From assembly GCA_028684955.1 (NCBI GenBank), contig JAQUEY010000007.1, positions 1-42,051 on the forward strand: a stretch of DNA of 42,051 nt, in the 5' to 3' direction. The notes below the pieces were generated by a model. The model saw only the letters and a program-made list of their open reading frames with translations, did no database searches and had not been told where the DNA came from. Shown here piece by piece: positions 1 to 8,257 of the stretch; the stretch's first letter is position 1; each line of letters starts with the position of its first letter. This stretch comes from Eubacteriales bacterium (GTDB lineage Bacteria; Bacillota; Clostridia; Saccharofermentanales; UBA5734). Position numbers and translations under genes: made by a program.

Positions 1-428
1 CCTTTCAGACGAATTTCCAGATCCAGCTTCTGGGTGGCTGTTTCCTGCTGGTTGATGTCAATGGAATAACCCAGATGGATGGTTCCACCAGCTGCACCCA
101 GAGTTGCCTGGGCTTTGCTGGTAAAGATCCCGATGGCCAGGTTGCCGTAGGGTGTCTGCATAGTGGTGATGTGGCGGCTGCCCTGGACAAAGATCATTTC
201 CATTGCATGGCTGCCACTTCTCAGCAAAGTGACGGTGCCATCCGAGTCAACCCGGATGGTGGTGCGAGTCCCGTCAAGACCAGTCGCTTCGCTTTCGTCG
301 TATGCAACCTGCCAGCTGTCGTTTTTGAAAAAAAGCAGGCCTTCGGTGGTCAGACGGATGGTCTGGGGCTCTTCATCCGCACCCCATTGCTGGCCTTCAA
401 TGGTGATCATGGCATTGTTCTGGATCAT
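1..428 (-). CDS. DUF1934 (YwiB-type) protein, 3' end cut by window
   Basis: The reading frame is open from an ATG at 428 to the left edge, giving 142 complete codons. The N-terminus starts MIQNNAMITIEGQQWG and continues through LTTEGLLFFKNDSWQVAYDE and a stretch ending TPYGNLAIGIFTSK. This pattern of alternating strands, with a 'TPYG.l.igi.T' segment followed by a 'l.ysld' type strand, is what I know from the DUF1934/YwiB family of small calycin-like beta-barrel proteins of Firmicutes, whose function is not established. An AGGAAGG ribosome site lies just upstream, overlapping the murI stop region, and only 12 bases separate the murI stop from this start. It is therefore probably the third gene of a ddl-murI-DUF1934 operon. 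The C-terminus is outside the window. Confidence 0.8.
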   Translation of the reverse strand, partial: MIQNNAMITIEGQQWGADEEPQTIRLTTEGLLFFKNDSWQVAYDESEATGLDGTRTTIRVDSDGTVTLLRSGSHAMEMIFVQGSRHITTMQTPYGNLAIGIFTSKAQATLGAAGGTIHLGYSIDINQQETATQKLDLEIRLK

Positions 429-440
429 GGCGGGCCTTCC

Positions 441-1256
441 TCAGTAACGTTCGATATCGATGCAGCCAGCTGCATGAATGGGGCGATCCATGAAGACACT
501 GCCCAACTCCGTGAATTGCCGGGCATCGTCGCTGGTGTAGTAAGCATGACTGGCGGTTTCGGAGCCGGGGTTGAGCAGCATCTGGCTGGCCAGGACAGAC
601 TCGACCCGGGCAGCCACATTGCTGCCGGCATTGATCAGCTGGACTGTCGTACCCATGGTCCGTTCGATCACGGGCACAAGCAGCGGATAATGGGTGCAAC
701 CGAGGATCAGGGTGTCAACTCCTGCATTTTTGAGGGGCAAAAGGTATTCATCGGCCACGGCCTGGCTGACCGGGTGGTCCCACCAGCCCTCCTCAGCCAG
801 CCCGACAAACAAGGGGCAGGCCTGCTGGATGATCTGGGGGGTATCACTGGAAGCTGCTCGGACTGCCTGGTCATAGACCCCGCTGCTGACAGTTCCTTTG
901 GTGCCGATGATGCCGATTTTCTGGTTGAACGTTGCAGCAGCACCGGCCTGGGCACCCGGCGTGATCACTTCGATCACCGGAACCGGAGCGAAATTGCGCA
1001 CCGCATCAAAGGCATGCGAACTGGCCGTGTTACAGGCGATCACGATCATCTTGACCTTTTTTTCCAGCAAAAACCGCGCAATCTGCAAGGAATATTTGAT
1101 GATGGTGTCTTTGGATTTCGTGCCATAGGGTGTGCGCCCAGAATCACCGAAATAGATGGTGTTTTCAAAAGGCAACCGCTCATGGATGGCACGCAGGACA
1201 GTCAAGCCCCCCAAGCCAGAGTCAAAAACCCCAATCGGCAACTGGGCGGGATTCAT
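441..1256 (-). CDS. murI: Glutamate racemase
   Basis: Converts L-glutamate to D-glutamate for peptidoglycan stem peptides in the cytoplasm. The 271-residue product has the normal length. It carries the family signature IGVFDSGLGGLTV at residues 8-20 (Asp12, Ser13), the first catalytic cysteine in IACNTASS (Cys75) and the second in LGCTHYPLL (Cys187, His189), so the cofactor-independent two-cysteine mechanism looks intact. The ATG overlaps the ddl stop as ATGA, with an AGGCAGGAA site upstream inside ddl, which indicates translational coupling. Upstream ddl and downstream DUF1934 are on the same strand. D-Ala-D-Ala ligase and D-Glu supply being coupled makes functional sense, since both are wall-precursor steps. 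Confidence 0.97.
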   Translation of the reverse strand: MNPAQLPIGVFDSGLGGLTVLRAIHERLPFENTIYFGDSGRTPYGTKSKDTIIKYSLQIARFLLEKKVKMIVIACNTASSHAFDAVRNFAPVPVIEVITPGAQAGAAATFNQKIGIIGTKGTVSSGVYDQAVRAASSDTPQIIQQACPLFVGLAEEGWWDHPVSQAVADEYLLPLKNAGVDTLILGCTHYPLLVPVIERTMGTTVQLINAGSNVAARVESVLASQMLLNPGSETASHAYYTSDDARQFTELGSVFMDRPIHAAGCIDIERY

Positions 1257-2350
1257 ATTTGTTCCTGCCTCGAGCGGGCCTTTTTCTCAGCCACAGCATA
1301 CTGGCACAATTTCTTCACGAGGGTTTCCAGCGGAACTCCTGAAGCCGCAAAGGCCTTGGGGAAGATGCTGATCGGGGTAAACCCTGGCAAGGTGTTGATT
1401 TCATTGATCATCAGGCGGTTCGTATCACGCTCGAGGAAAAAATCCACGCGGGCCAAGCCCCTGCAACCAAGAGCTTTGTACGCTTTGATTGCCAGACGGC
1501 GGACTTTTGTTGCCAGCTCGGCTGGCAATTCGGCCGGGACCAGGACTTCTGCCCCATCAGCCTTGAAATATTTGGCTTCGTAATCGTAATATTCGACTGA
1601 TTCACTGGTGCGGACCTCGCCGATGATGGCTGTTTTGGGGGATTCGTTGCCCATCACAGCCACTTCGATCTCACGCGCCCGGACAAATTCCTCGACAATC
1701 ACCTGACTGTCGAACTGGCTGACGGCCTTTAAGGCTTCCACCAGACTGGCACTGTCGTCAGCCCGCCGGGTGCCTACTGAGGATCCGCCATTATTAGGCT
1801 TAAGAAAACAGGGGAATCCAATCTTGCTTTCCACACGGCTGGCAGCCTTGTGTGGATTGCGCTCGATCTCCGACCGAGTGACGGCCAGAGAGCGACACTG
1901 CGGAATGCGTGCCGATTTGAAAATAATTTTGGCATGGAGCTTGTCCATACCGGCAGCTGAAGCCAGGACACCACAGCCAACATAGGGGATGCCAGACAAT
2001 TCCAGCAAACCTTGCAAGGTGCCATCTTCGTTATTAATGCCATGGACAGCGGGAAAAATCACATCAGGCAGCTGGGCATGGAACTGGGTGACGAATTCAC
2101 GCGGCGAACGCACAGGGACTGGCAATTGTCCCGCAGTCTGTTCCCGGGCCAATTTTTCCCAGGAGCCATCGAGGATCGCTTCATCTGGGCCAGAGTAGGC
2201 AAGCCAGTCGCCATTCTGGGCAATACCCGTGCATTGGACCATGTAGCCGGCACGGCGCAGGCCGCCGATGATATTGAAAGCCGAGCGCAGCGAGATCACA
2301 TGCTCCGTCGACACACCACCAAATAAAACCAGGACTTTACGAATCGCCAT
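1253..2350 (-). CDS. ddl: D-alanine--D-alanine ligase
   Basis: ATP-dependent ligation of two D-alanines for the UDP-MurNAc pentapeptide. With the ATG at 2350 the protein is 365 residues and begins MAIRKVLVLFGGVSTEHVIS, matching the usual family N-terminus (Glu16 in the EH.IS motif). The ATP-grasp region has KPNNGGSSVGT, the omega-loop YYDYEAKY typical of D-Ala-D-Ala (rather than D-Ala-D-Lac) ligases, and the magnesium motif INEINTLPGFT. The frame is open upstream to a GTG at 2380, but the family N-terminus and a GTGAGG site 12 bases upstream favour 2350. The stop overlaps the murI start by four bases. A good sigma-A promoter lies at 2429-2457, giving a leader of about 70 bases. Confidence 0.96.
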   Translation of the reverse strand: MAIRKVLVLFGGVSTEHVISLRSAFNIIGGLRRAGYMVQCTGIAQNGDWLAYSGPDEAILDGSWEKLAREQTAGQLPVPVRSPREFVTQFHAQLPDVIFPAVHGINNEDGTLQGLLELSGIPYVGCGVLASAAGMDKLHAKIIFKSARIPQCRSLAVTRSEIERNPHKAASRVESKIGFPCFLKPNNGGSSVGTRRADDSASLVEALKAVSQFDSQVIVEEFVRAREIEVAVMGNESPKTAIIGEVRTSESVEYYDYEAKYFKADGAEVLVPAELPAELATKVRRLAIKAYKALGCRGLARVDFFLERDTNRLMINEINTLPGFTPISIFPKAFAASGVPLETLVKKLCQYAVAEKKARSRQEQI

Positions 2351-2428
2351 CTGTATGATATACCTCACGTTCACCGGCACATAGGCAGCCAGAACAGGCT
2401 ATCCAGCTACCGGGTCAATATCCGATTC

Positions 2429-2457
2429 AGTTTAGCCCAGAGACCGAAGGTGGTCAA
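2429..2457 (-). promoter_or_regulatory. Promoter of ddl-murI-DUF1934
   Basis: On the minus strand TTGACC (2452-2457) and TAAACT (2429-2434) are separated by exactly 17 bases. This is a strong sigma-A match and points toward ddl. Confidence 0.7.
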
Positions 2458-2471
2458 GAAGTGGCAGGGAT

Positions 2472-2556
2472 GTGGCAGGGGGACCATCCGGCTTGCTTGA
2501 GAATCCTCGCCGCTGGCGCGGCTGCGGAACTCGCCGCCGGATGGTCCCCCTGCCAC
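2472..2556. repeat. Perfect 21-bp inverted repeat with 43-bp centre
   Basis: Positions 2472-2492 and 2536-2556 are exact reverse complements (21 of 21 bases). The centre can form a further nested hairpin: GCCGC (2509-2513) with GCGGC (2518-2522), and GAG (2499-2501) with CTC (2530-2532). The first nine bases of the left arm (GTGGCAGGG) are also directly repeated at 2461-2469. The element sits upstream of both flanking promoters, between ddl and the 2801 gene, so neither promoter would transcribe it. It encodes no plausible protein. It resembles a REP or MITE-type palindromic unit, or a separately transcribed structured RNA. No second copy was seen in this window. Confidence 0.8.
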
Positions 2557-2737
2557 TGGAATAGCACGATTGGGGCTTGGTGGGTGGGACCGCTGACAAG
2601 CCTGACCCATTTGCCGGAAAATGTATCAGACTCGTCCATTTAGTCACCCAAGACTAGCCCCAGATCATGCAAGTGCACGCCCCTCCCCTGCAATTCTGCC
2701 CATATGCTCTTACTAGAAAAGGTTAAAGTCAGGAAAA
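2557..2737. other. Intergenic stretch with no recognised feature
   Basis: Together with the repeat and the two promoters this makes up the 450-base gap between the ddl start and the 2801 gene. I see no coding potential or clear hairpin here. A T-box-like string GGGTGGGACCGC at 2582-2593 lacks the rest of a T-box. Confidence 0.5.
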
Positions 2738-2766
2738 TGGATATACCTTTCATCCAGCGGTATAAT
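2738..2766 (+). promoter_or_regulatory. Promoter of the 2801 gene and RluA-type synthase
   Basis: A consensus TATAAT at 2761-2766 is preceded at 17 bases by TGGATA (2738-2743), which matches four of six -35 positions. The start codon is 35 bases downstream. Confidence 0.6.
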
Positions 2767-2800
2767 AGCGTCAAAATCGCACGAAAAGGATCCCAAGCCC

Positions 2801-3226
2801 ATGGCTCGTCGTTTATCCCCTGATTCCATTGACCCTTTCATCCTGGCTTATGCGGCCAGGCTCTGGACCATGTCCGGCCTTGTACTGGCGGTTGCTGGCC
2901 TGGCTGCTGTCTTTTCAACCGCCTTCATCGCCAGCTGGCGTGTGGCCTTGCTGCCACTGATCATTTTTCTGCCAGCAGTCGCAGCGGCTTTCTGGCAGCG
3001 CAGTCGAATTCTATCAGGCCGAGCTGTGCCGGAGTCGATTGCGACGCGCTATCACCGGACGGTGCCATGTGAACTGGTGCGGTTGTTGCTCTGGTTGAGC
3101 GCCATTCTGATTTTCCTGCTCTGGGGTCTGGCTGGTGGCTGGTCCCTGGCCTGGTTGGTGCTGGTCGCAGCCGGTCTGGTCGAATGGCTTTTAGACCGGA
3201 TCTTCAAGGGCAGGGGGTGCCCATGA
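2801..3226 (+). CDS. Small integral membrane protein, unknown function
   Basis: The 141-residue product has four hydrophobic segments at roughly residues 24-44 (SGLVLAVAGLAAVFSTAFI), 46-65, 92-110 and 112-130, with basic residues between the second and third (WQRSRILSGRAV). I recognise no family. The start ATG is preceded by AAAGGA about 11 bases upstream and by a good promoter. The stop codon overlaps the start of the pseudouridine synthase gene as ATGA, so the two are translationally coupled. That context alone does not reveal its job, and an rRNA-modification role for a four-helix membrane protein would be a guess. Confidence 0.75.
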   Translation: MARRLSPDSIDPFILAYAARLWTMSGLVLAVAGLAAVFSTAFIASWRVALLPLIIFLPAVAAAFWQRSRILSGRAVPESIATRYHRTVPCELVRLLLWLSAILIFLLWGLAGGWSLAWLVLVAAGLVEWLLDRIFKGRGCP

Positions 3227-4248
3227 TCCACTACCAGATTGTCATCGCCGAGCAAGTGGCAACCAAACGAGTCATCCCGGCTCTGACCGGCGTGGTGCCG
3301 GGCCTGAAATCGACGCAGGTCTACAAAGCGCTGCGTCGCAAAGATGTGCGGCTCAATGGACGCAGGATCCAGGCAGATCAGGCGGTTGCCACCGGAGATG
3401 TGATCGATTTGTATCTGCCTGACCAGTCTAACTCTGAACAAGCCAATCAAGAGGGTGAACGGGGCGGGTCCATCTCGCCAGCGCCATCAGACAACACACT
3501 CTCTTACCGGGTCGTGTATCAGGACGATGCCCTGCTTATATTACACAAAATGGCCGGGGTCGTTGTTCATGGCACTGCCAAAGCTCAGGAAGAAGATGAA
3601 GACACCCTGATCGATGCCGTCAGGTCTGATTTCAAGGATCCTGGTCTGGTCCTGTGTCATCGCCTCGACCGCAATACAGGTGGCTTGATCATCCTGGCCC
3701 GTAATAAGGATATCCAGAATACCGTCATGGAACTGATGCAGCTGGGCAAGATCACGAAGCGGTATCAATGCCTTGTCAGGGGCGAGCCCCAGGCTGGCCA
3801 GAAGATCCGGACGTCTGATGGGCTTGAGTTTTACCAGATTGAAGCCTATCTGGAAAAGCGGGCTCGCCAGAATGAGGTTTACATTCATGACGAAAAAAGG
3901 CCTGGGGATGTGCCCATCATCACCCGTTACCGGATTTTGCGCTGTTTTCCAGGATTTGGACCGGAAGGGGAATCGGTTTGTGAACTCGAGGTGGAACTAG
4001 TCACCGGCCGGACGCACCAGATCAGGGCCCACCTGGCACATCTCGGTCATCCCCTCCTGGGCGACGGAAAGTACGGGCGCAATGCCTATAACCGCTTTTT
4101 CAAAGGGCGCCAGGGGACTGTGAATCGCCAGCAGCTGTTTGCCTGCCAGCTGTCATTTGCACCAGACATCCGGGCAGAAAGCATCGGTCGTCTCGCTGGC
4201 AGGACTTTCCGGATCGAGCCTGACTATGACTTGGACTTGCCAGATTGA
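3223..4248 (+). CDS. RluA-family 23S rRNA pseudouridine synthase
   Basis: Isomerises uridine to pseudouridine in RNA, most likely 23S rRNA. I place the start at the ATG at 3223 (MIHYQIVIAE), which overlaps the upstream stop and has an AGGGGG site six bases before it; the frame also extends to an upstream ATG at 3184 that lacks support. The 341-residue protein has an N-terminal S4-like RNA-binding domain (about 30-65, with ALRRKDVRLNGRRI), then the RluA catalytic domain with HRLDRNTGG (Asp149 as the catalytic nucleophile) and GRTHQIRAHLAHLGHPLLGD. These motifs identify the RluA/RluC/RluD superfamily; which position it modifies cannot be told from the sequence. The S4 domain points to the RluC/RluD side rather than the short RluA form. 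Confidence 0.93.
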   Translation: MIHYQIVIAEQVATKRVIPALTGVVPGLKSTQVYKALRRKDVRLNGRRIQADQAVATGDVIDLYLPDQSNSEQANQEGERGGSISPAPSDNTLSYRVVYQDDALLILHKMAGVVVHGTAKAQEEDEDTLIDAVRSDFKDPGLVLCHRLDRNTGGLIILARNKDIQNTVMELMQLGKITKRYQCLVRGEPQAGQKIRTSDGLEFYQIEAYLEKRARQNEVYIHDEKRPGDVPIITRYRILRCFPGFGPEGESVCELEVELVTGRTHQIRAHLAHLGHPLLGDGKYGRNAYNRFFKGRQGTVNRQQLFACQLSFAPDIRAESIGRLAGRTFRIEPDYDLDLPD

Positions 4249-4266
4249 AAACGAGGTTCGTACAAG

Positions 4267-4302
4267 ACAGCCACCCTGGCCACAAAAGGCCAGGATGGCT
4301 GT
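4267..4302. terminator. Hairpin between converging genes
   Basis: A 15-pair stem with one mismatch (4267-4281 with 4288-4302) and a six-base loop lies between the stops of the RluA-type gene and proS. There is no clear T-run on either side, so it may act as a bidirectional, imperfect terminator or RNA-end stabiliser. Confidence 0.5.
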
Positions 4303-4329
4303 TCTGAACGGCTAACGATCGTACACGTC

Positions 4330-5766
4330 TTAGTAGGCTTTGCCCCAGATAACCAGCTTTTCGGCTGGTTTGCCGCAGCAGACACAGGTATCTCCGATGA
4401 CATCGTGTCCAAAAGGCAGGCAGCGCGAGGTGGCTGTGGTCTGTTCCTTGATTTTCAGCTCGCACTCGAGGTCGCCACACCACATGGCACGGACAAATCC
4501 CGGTTTTCCTGCGATCAGGCTGGTGAACATGTCCCAGTCGGTCGCATCGTAGATGCGTGAATTCAGGCTCTGCTCGGCTTTGGCGTAGAGACCATCATGG
4601 ACTGCATCAAGCAGCTGAGCCACCGTCTGGTCCAACTGATCGAGCGACACGACGATTTTCTCACCGTTGTCGCGCCGGACAGCGACGCACTGGTTGTTTT
4701 CCAAGTCACGCGGACCGATTTCGAGGCGCAGCGGTACGCCTTTCATTTCATATTCGGCAAATTTCCAGCCCGGCATCTTGTCGGATTCATCGAGTTTGAC
4801 CCGGAAGGTTTCGCCGAGATTGGCAGCAAGTTCGCGGGCTTTTTCGAGTACACCCGGTTTGTGGGCGGCGATTGGCACAATCACCACCTGGATCGGCGCG
4901 ATGCGCGGTGGCAGGACCAGGCCGTTGTCATCTCCGTGGACCATGATGATCGCCCCGATCGAGCGGGTCGACAAGCCCCAGGAGGTCTGGTGGACAAAAG
5001 ACAGTTTGTTGTTTTTGTCGGTGAACTGGATGCCGAAAGCCTGGGCGAAGCCATCGCCGAAGTAATGGCTGGTGGCTGACTGCAGGGCCTTGCCATCATG
5101 CATCATGGCTTCGACGGTATAGGTCGACACCGCTCCGGCAAATTTCTCCTTGTCCGTTTTCTGGCCGCGAACGACAGGGATCGCCAGGTAGTCACGATAG
5201 AAGGTTGCATAGGTTTCCAGCATGCGCAAGGTTTCTTCCTGGGCTTCCTCGGCAGTGGCATGGGCGGTATGGCCTTCCTGCCAGTAGAATTCTGTCGTGC
5301 GCAGGAACGGCCGGGTGGTCTTCTCCCAGCGGACAACCGAGACCCATTGATTGTACAGTTTGGGCAGGTCACGCCAGGATTGGATCACATTGGCATAATG
5401 GTCGCAAAACAAGGTTTCAGAAGTTGGCCGGACACAGAGTCGTTCGGTCAGTTTGTCGCTGCCGCCATGGGTCACCCAGGCGACTTCCGGGGCAAACCCC
5501 TCAACGTGATCCTTCTCCTTCTGCAGAAGGCTTTCCGGGATGAACATCGGCATGGCGACGTTTTCGTGGCCGGATTTCTTGAACATCCGGTCCAGGTTGT
5601 GCATGATGTTTTCCCAGATGGCGTAGCCGTACGGACGCAGGATCATGCAGCCTTTGACCGAGGAGTAGTCCGTCAGTTCGGCTTTGAGAACGACGTCCGT
5701 ATACCATTGGGCGAAATCCTGGTCCATCGCGGTGATGGCTTCTACTTGCTTGTCTTGCTTGGCCAT
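4330..5766 (-). CDS. proS: Prolyl-tRNA synthetase, archaeal/eukaryotic type
   Basis: Charges tRNA-Pro with proline. The 478-residue protein is the short ProS form found in archaea, eukaryotes and a subset of bacteria: it has no editing (INS) insertion between class II motifs 2 and 3 and carries an extra C-terminal zinc-binding domain ending in WGKAY, the conserved terminal tyrosine. Class II motifs are visible as [16 protein letters not shown] (motif 1 region), [23 protein letters not shown] (quoted in part; motif 2) and [18 protein letters not shown] (motif 3). Cysteines near the end (WCGDLEC, then CVCC at 461-464) fit the zinc site. AAAGGAG lies ten bases before the ATG. It follows ackA on the same strand after a 112-base gap with a hairpin, so it may be partly co-transcribed with pta-ackA. 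Confidence 0.97.
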   Translation of the reverse strand: MAKQDKQVEAITAMDQDFAQWYTDVVLKAELTDYSSVKGCMILRPYGYAIWENIMHNLDRMFKKSGHENVAMPMFIPESLLQKEKDHVEGFAPEVAWVTHGGSDKLTERLCVRPTSETLFCDHYANVIQSWRDLPKLYNQWVSVVRWEKTTRPFLRTTEFYWQEGHTAHATAEEAQEETLRMLETYATFYRDYLAIPVVRGQKTDKEKFAGAVSTYTVEAMMHDGKALQSATSHYFGDGFAQAFGIQFTDKNNKLSFVHQTSWGLSTRSIGAIIMVHGDDNGLVLPPRIAPIQVVIVPIAAHKPGVLEKARELAANLGETFRVKLDESDKMPGWKFAEYEMKGVPLRLEIGPRDLENNQCVAVRRDNGEKIVVSLDQLDQTVAQLLDAVHDGLYAKAEQSLNSRIYDATDWDMFTSLIAGKPGFVRAMWCGDLECELKIKEQTTATSRCLPFGHDVIGDTCVCCGKPAEKLVIWGKAY

Positions 5767-5812
5767 GAGGCTCTTTCTCCTTTGGGGCTGTCAAATAAAT
5801 GTGGGATTGTCA

Positions 5813-5844
5813 GAGGCTGCCCCGAACCAGTCGGTGGCAGCCTC
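5813..5844. other. Hairpin between ackA and proS
   Basis: GAGGCTGCC (5813-5821) and GGCAGCCTC (5836-5844) form a perfect 9-bp stem with a 14-base loop. On the minus strand it follows the ackA stop by about 35 bases, but no T-run follows it. It may attenuate read-through from ackA into proS or stabilise the ackA mRNA end. Confidence 0.45.
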
Positions 5845-5878
5845 GGGTGTACAGAGGAAGGTCTTTCGCGGGCAAATC

Positions 5879-7084
5879 TCAGATCGAGAATCCGCAGATC
5901 CGGGCTGTTTCACGGGCGATGGCCAGCTCTTCATTGGTCGGGACAACCAGTACTTTGACCTTGGACTCATCTGTCGAGACAACAGCTTCGCGGCCACGGA
6001 CTGATGCATTGCGATAAGGATCGATCTCGCAGCCCATGTAGGTCAGGCCTTCGCAGGCACCCTGACGGATATCGGCAGTGTTCTCACCGATGCCGGCTGT
6101 GAAGACGACGGCATCGACGCCGCCCATGGCAGCTGCATACATGCCGATGTACTTGCGGCACTGGTACTTGAAAATATCGAGAGCCAGGCGAGCCCGCTTG
6201 TTGCCCTCACCAGCTGCTGCGTACAGGTCGCGGAAATCGCTGCTGACGCCAGAAATGCCGAGCACACCGGATTGCTTGTTCATCATGTTATCGACGCCCT
6301 TGGTGTCGAGTTTTTCTTTTTCCATCAGGAAGGTCACAATTGCCGGGTCAATGTCACCGCTGCGGGTACCCATGCAGATGCCGGACAGAGGGGTCAGGCC
6401 CATGGTGGTATCGACGCACTTGCCCTTCTCGATCGCGGCGATGGAAGAACCATTGCCCAAATGGCAGGTGATGATGTTGACGGATTCGTAAGGTTTGCCC
6501 ATCATCTCAGCGGCGCGGCGGGCAACATACCCGTGTGATGTACCATGGAAGCCGTATTTGCGGACGCCATGCTTTTCATACATTTCGTAGGGCAAGGCAT
6601 ACATGTAAGCCTTGGCTGGCATGGTCTGGTGGAAAGCCGTGTCGAACACAGCAACCTGGGGCACACCCGGCATGGCTTCTTCGCAGGCTTCGATGCCGGT
6701 CATGTTCGGTGGATTGTGCAGTGGGGCGAGATCAAAGCAGGAACGGATGGCCCGCTTGACCTCCGGGGTGATCAGGGCTGAGGATGCAAATTTCTCGCCA
6801 CCATGGACGACACGATGACCGACGGCGTCGATTTCGTCCATACCCTTGATGATGCCATGCTCCTCGGAGGTGAGGACAGACAAGACCGCCTGGACCGCAA
6901 CCTTATGGTTGGGCAGATCCATCGGCAGCGTAACGGTGTCGCAACCTTTGCTGTTGTGCTTGATCAGGGCATGATCGAGGCCGATCCGCTCGGCGCCGCC
7001 CTTGGCCAGGACGTCACCATTCTGGGCGTCGAGGAGCTGGTATTTGAGGGAAGAACTGCCGGCATTGATGACAAGTACGTTCAT
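5879..7084 (-). CDS. ackA: Acetate kinase
   Basis: Transfers phosphate from acetyl phosphate to ADP, giving acetate and ATP. The 401-residue length is typical. The protein starts [17 protein letters not shown], the conserved Asn/phosphate-binding N-terminus, and has [43 protein letters not shown] and [11 protein letters not shown], all hallmarks of the ASKHA-fold acetate kinases. The start lies only three bases after the pta stop, so pta and ackA form a two-gene operon read toward lower coordinates. Together they give substrate-level ATP from acetyl-CoA, the usual fermentative endpoint in anaerobic Clostridia. A hairpin without T-run follows the gene. Confidence 0.98.
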   Translation of the reverse strand: MNVLVINAGSSSLKYQLLDAQNGDVLAKGGAERIGLDHALIKHNSKGCDTVTLPMDLPNHKVAVQAVLSVLTSEEHGIIKGMDEIDAVGHRVVHGGEKFASSALITPEVKRAIRSCFDLAPLHNPPNMTGIEACEEAMPGVPQVAVFDTAFHQTMPAKAYMYALPYEMYEKHGVRKYGFHGTSHGYVARRAAEMMGKPYESVNIITCHLGNGSSIAAIEKGKCVDTTMGLTPLSGICMGTRSGDIDPAIVTFLMEKEKLDTKGVDNMMNKQSGVLGISGVSSDFRDLYAAAGEGNKRARLALDIFKYQCRKYIGMYAAAMGGVDAVVFTAGIGENTADIRQGACEGLTYMGCEIDPYRNASVRGREAVVSTDESKVKVLVVPTNEELAIARETARICGFSI

Positions 7085-7087
7085 GGC

Positions 7088-8080
7088 TTAAGCCTCCTGG
7101 GCCTGGACGGCCGTGATGGCGACGACGCCGACGATGTCGTCAGCAGAGCAGCCGCGGGAAAGATCATTGACGGGGCGGGCGATACCCTGGGTAACCGGGC
7201 CGTAGGCCTCAGCCTTGGCCAGGCGCTGGACCAGCTTATAGCCGATGTTGCCAGCATTGAGGTCTGGGAAGATCAGGACATTGGCTTTGCCGGCGACCGG
7301 GCTCTGCGGGGCTTTGCTCTTGCCGACGGAAGGAACGATGGCGGCATCGAGCTGCAGTTCTCCGTCCAGGGCCAGGTCGGGTGCCTTTTCCTTGGCCAGG
7401 CGGGTGGCCTCAACGACCTTGTCGACCAGCGGATTCTTGGCTGAGCCGTAGGTGGAGTAAGACAGCATGGCCACAGTCGGTTCGATCCCAGTGAGGGTCT
7501 TGAAGGATTTGGCAGAGGACAGGGCGATTTCGGAGAGCTGGTCGGCGTCCGGATTTTCCATCAGGCCGGCATCCGAGAACAGGAACAGGCCGTCGGCTCC
7601 GAATTCACAGTCCGGTACATCCATGATGAAAAAAGAAGAGACCAGTTTGGTGCCGGGTGCAGTCTTGAGGATCTGCAGGGCCGGGCGCAGGGTATTGGCG
7701 GTGGAGTTGATCGCACCCGCGACCATGCCGTCGGCTTCCTGCATCTTGACCATCATGACACCGAAGAAGAGCGGATCAAGCATGGTCTGCTGTGCCTGTT
7801 CCGGCGTCACACCTTTGGACTTGCGCATCTCATAGAATGCCTCCGCATAGGCTGCATAATCTTTGCTGGCTGCCGGATCGATAATGGTGGCACCAGAAAT
7901 ATCCCATTGTGGCGCGACGGCCTTCACCTTCGCCGGATCACCGATCAGGACGATGTTGGCGATGCCTTTTTCCAATATCTTGGCGCAAGCTTCGATGGTC
8001 CGCGGGTCCGATGCCTCCGGCAATACAATGGTCTTTTTGTCGCTTCTGGCTTTGTCAAAGATCTTGTCAATGAAACCCAT
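7088..8080 (-). CDS. pta: Phosphate acetyltransferase
   Basis: Converts acetyl-CoA and phosphate to acetyl phosphate and CoA, feeding AckA. The 330-residue protein is the short, single-domain Pta form without the N-terminal DRTGG/regulatory region found in long proteobacterial enzymes. Recognisable segments are IVLPEASDPRTIEAC near residue 20, ADGMVAGAINSTANTLRPA near 116, MLSYSTYGSAKNPLVDKV near 200 and FPDLNAGNIGYKLVQRLA near 275. The GAGGAG site sits eight bases before the ATG. A consensus-like promoter (8178-8206) and a 6-bp dyad (8156-8171) lie upstream, so regulation at the DNA or leader level is plausible. Confidence 0.97.
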   Translation of the reverse strand: MGFIDKIFDKARSDKKTIVLPEASDPRTIEACAKILEKGIANIVLIGDPAKVKAVAPQWDISGATIIDPAASKDYAAYAEAFYEMRKSKGVTPEQAQQTMLDPLFFGVMMVKMQEADGMVAGAINSTANTLRPALQILKTAPGTKLVSSFFIMDVPDCEFGADGLFLFSDAGLMENPDADQLSEIALSSAKSFKTLTGIEPTVAMLSYSTYGSAKNPLVDKVVEATRLAKEKAPDLALDGELQLDAAIVPSVGKSKAPQSPVAGKANVLIFPDLNAGNIGYKLVQRLAKAEAYGPVTQGIARPVNDLSRGCSADDIVGVVAITAVQAQEA

Positions 8081-8155
8081 GGTAGATACTCCTCTTTTTT
8101 TTAACCGGCCAGGGCTGCAATCGGCCGGACTGTGTCGGCAACCAGATGGTCAGCT

Positions 8156-8171
8156 TGTTCTTTTTAGAACA
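8156..8171. promoter_or_regulatory. Dyad at the pta transcription start
   Basis: TGTTCT-TTTT-AGAACA is a perfect 6-bp inverted repeat whose upstream end falls at the start site predicted from the pta promoter. Size and placement suit a repressor operator, or a hairpin at the 5' end of the mRNA. Confidence 0.4.
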
Positions 8172-8177
8172 CACTAC

Positions 8178-8206
8178 AGTATAGCCGAAAGGCTGGAGAC
8201 TGCCAA
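8178..8206 (-). promoter_or_regulatory. Promoter of pta-ackA
   Basis: On the minus strand TTGGCA (8201-8206) and TATACT (8178-8183) are spaced by 17 bases. This would start transcription near 8171, about 90 bases before the pta ATG. The leader also contains a possible CCGGCC/GGCCGG stem (8105-8110 with 8123-8128). Confidence 0.7.
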
Positions 8207-8257
8207 CCGCAATTGGACTGGCCAAACAGAAAAATAACACAGTTTTGCGGGGATTTT

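Noticed and set aside
75-1583. 502-codon open frame on the plus strand
   Set aside because: It is antisense to murI and ddl, whose motifs are complete; it shows no family features and its length reflects GC-rich codon use.
2582-2593. T-box-like string GGGTGGGACCGC on the plus strand
   Set aside because: It lies upstream of the mapped-looking promoter at 2738-2766, has no stem I, no following terminator hairpin, and the next genes are not amino-acid or synthetase genes.
4330-5766. proS as a recent transfer from archaea
   Set aside because: This ProS type is widespread in some Firmicutes, and codon use by eye does not differ from neighbours, so a recent transfer is not supported.
5098-5958. 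286-codon plus-strand frame
   Set aside because: Antisense to proS and the end of ackA; no recognisable protein features.
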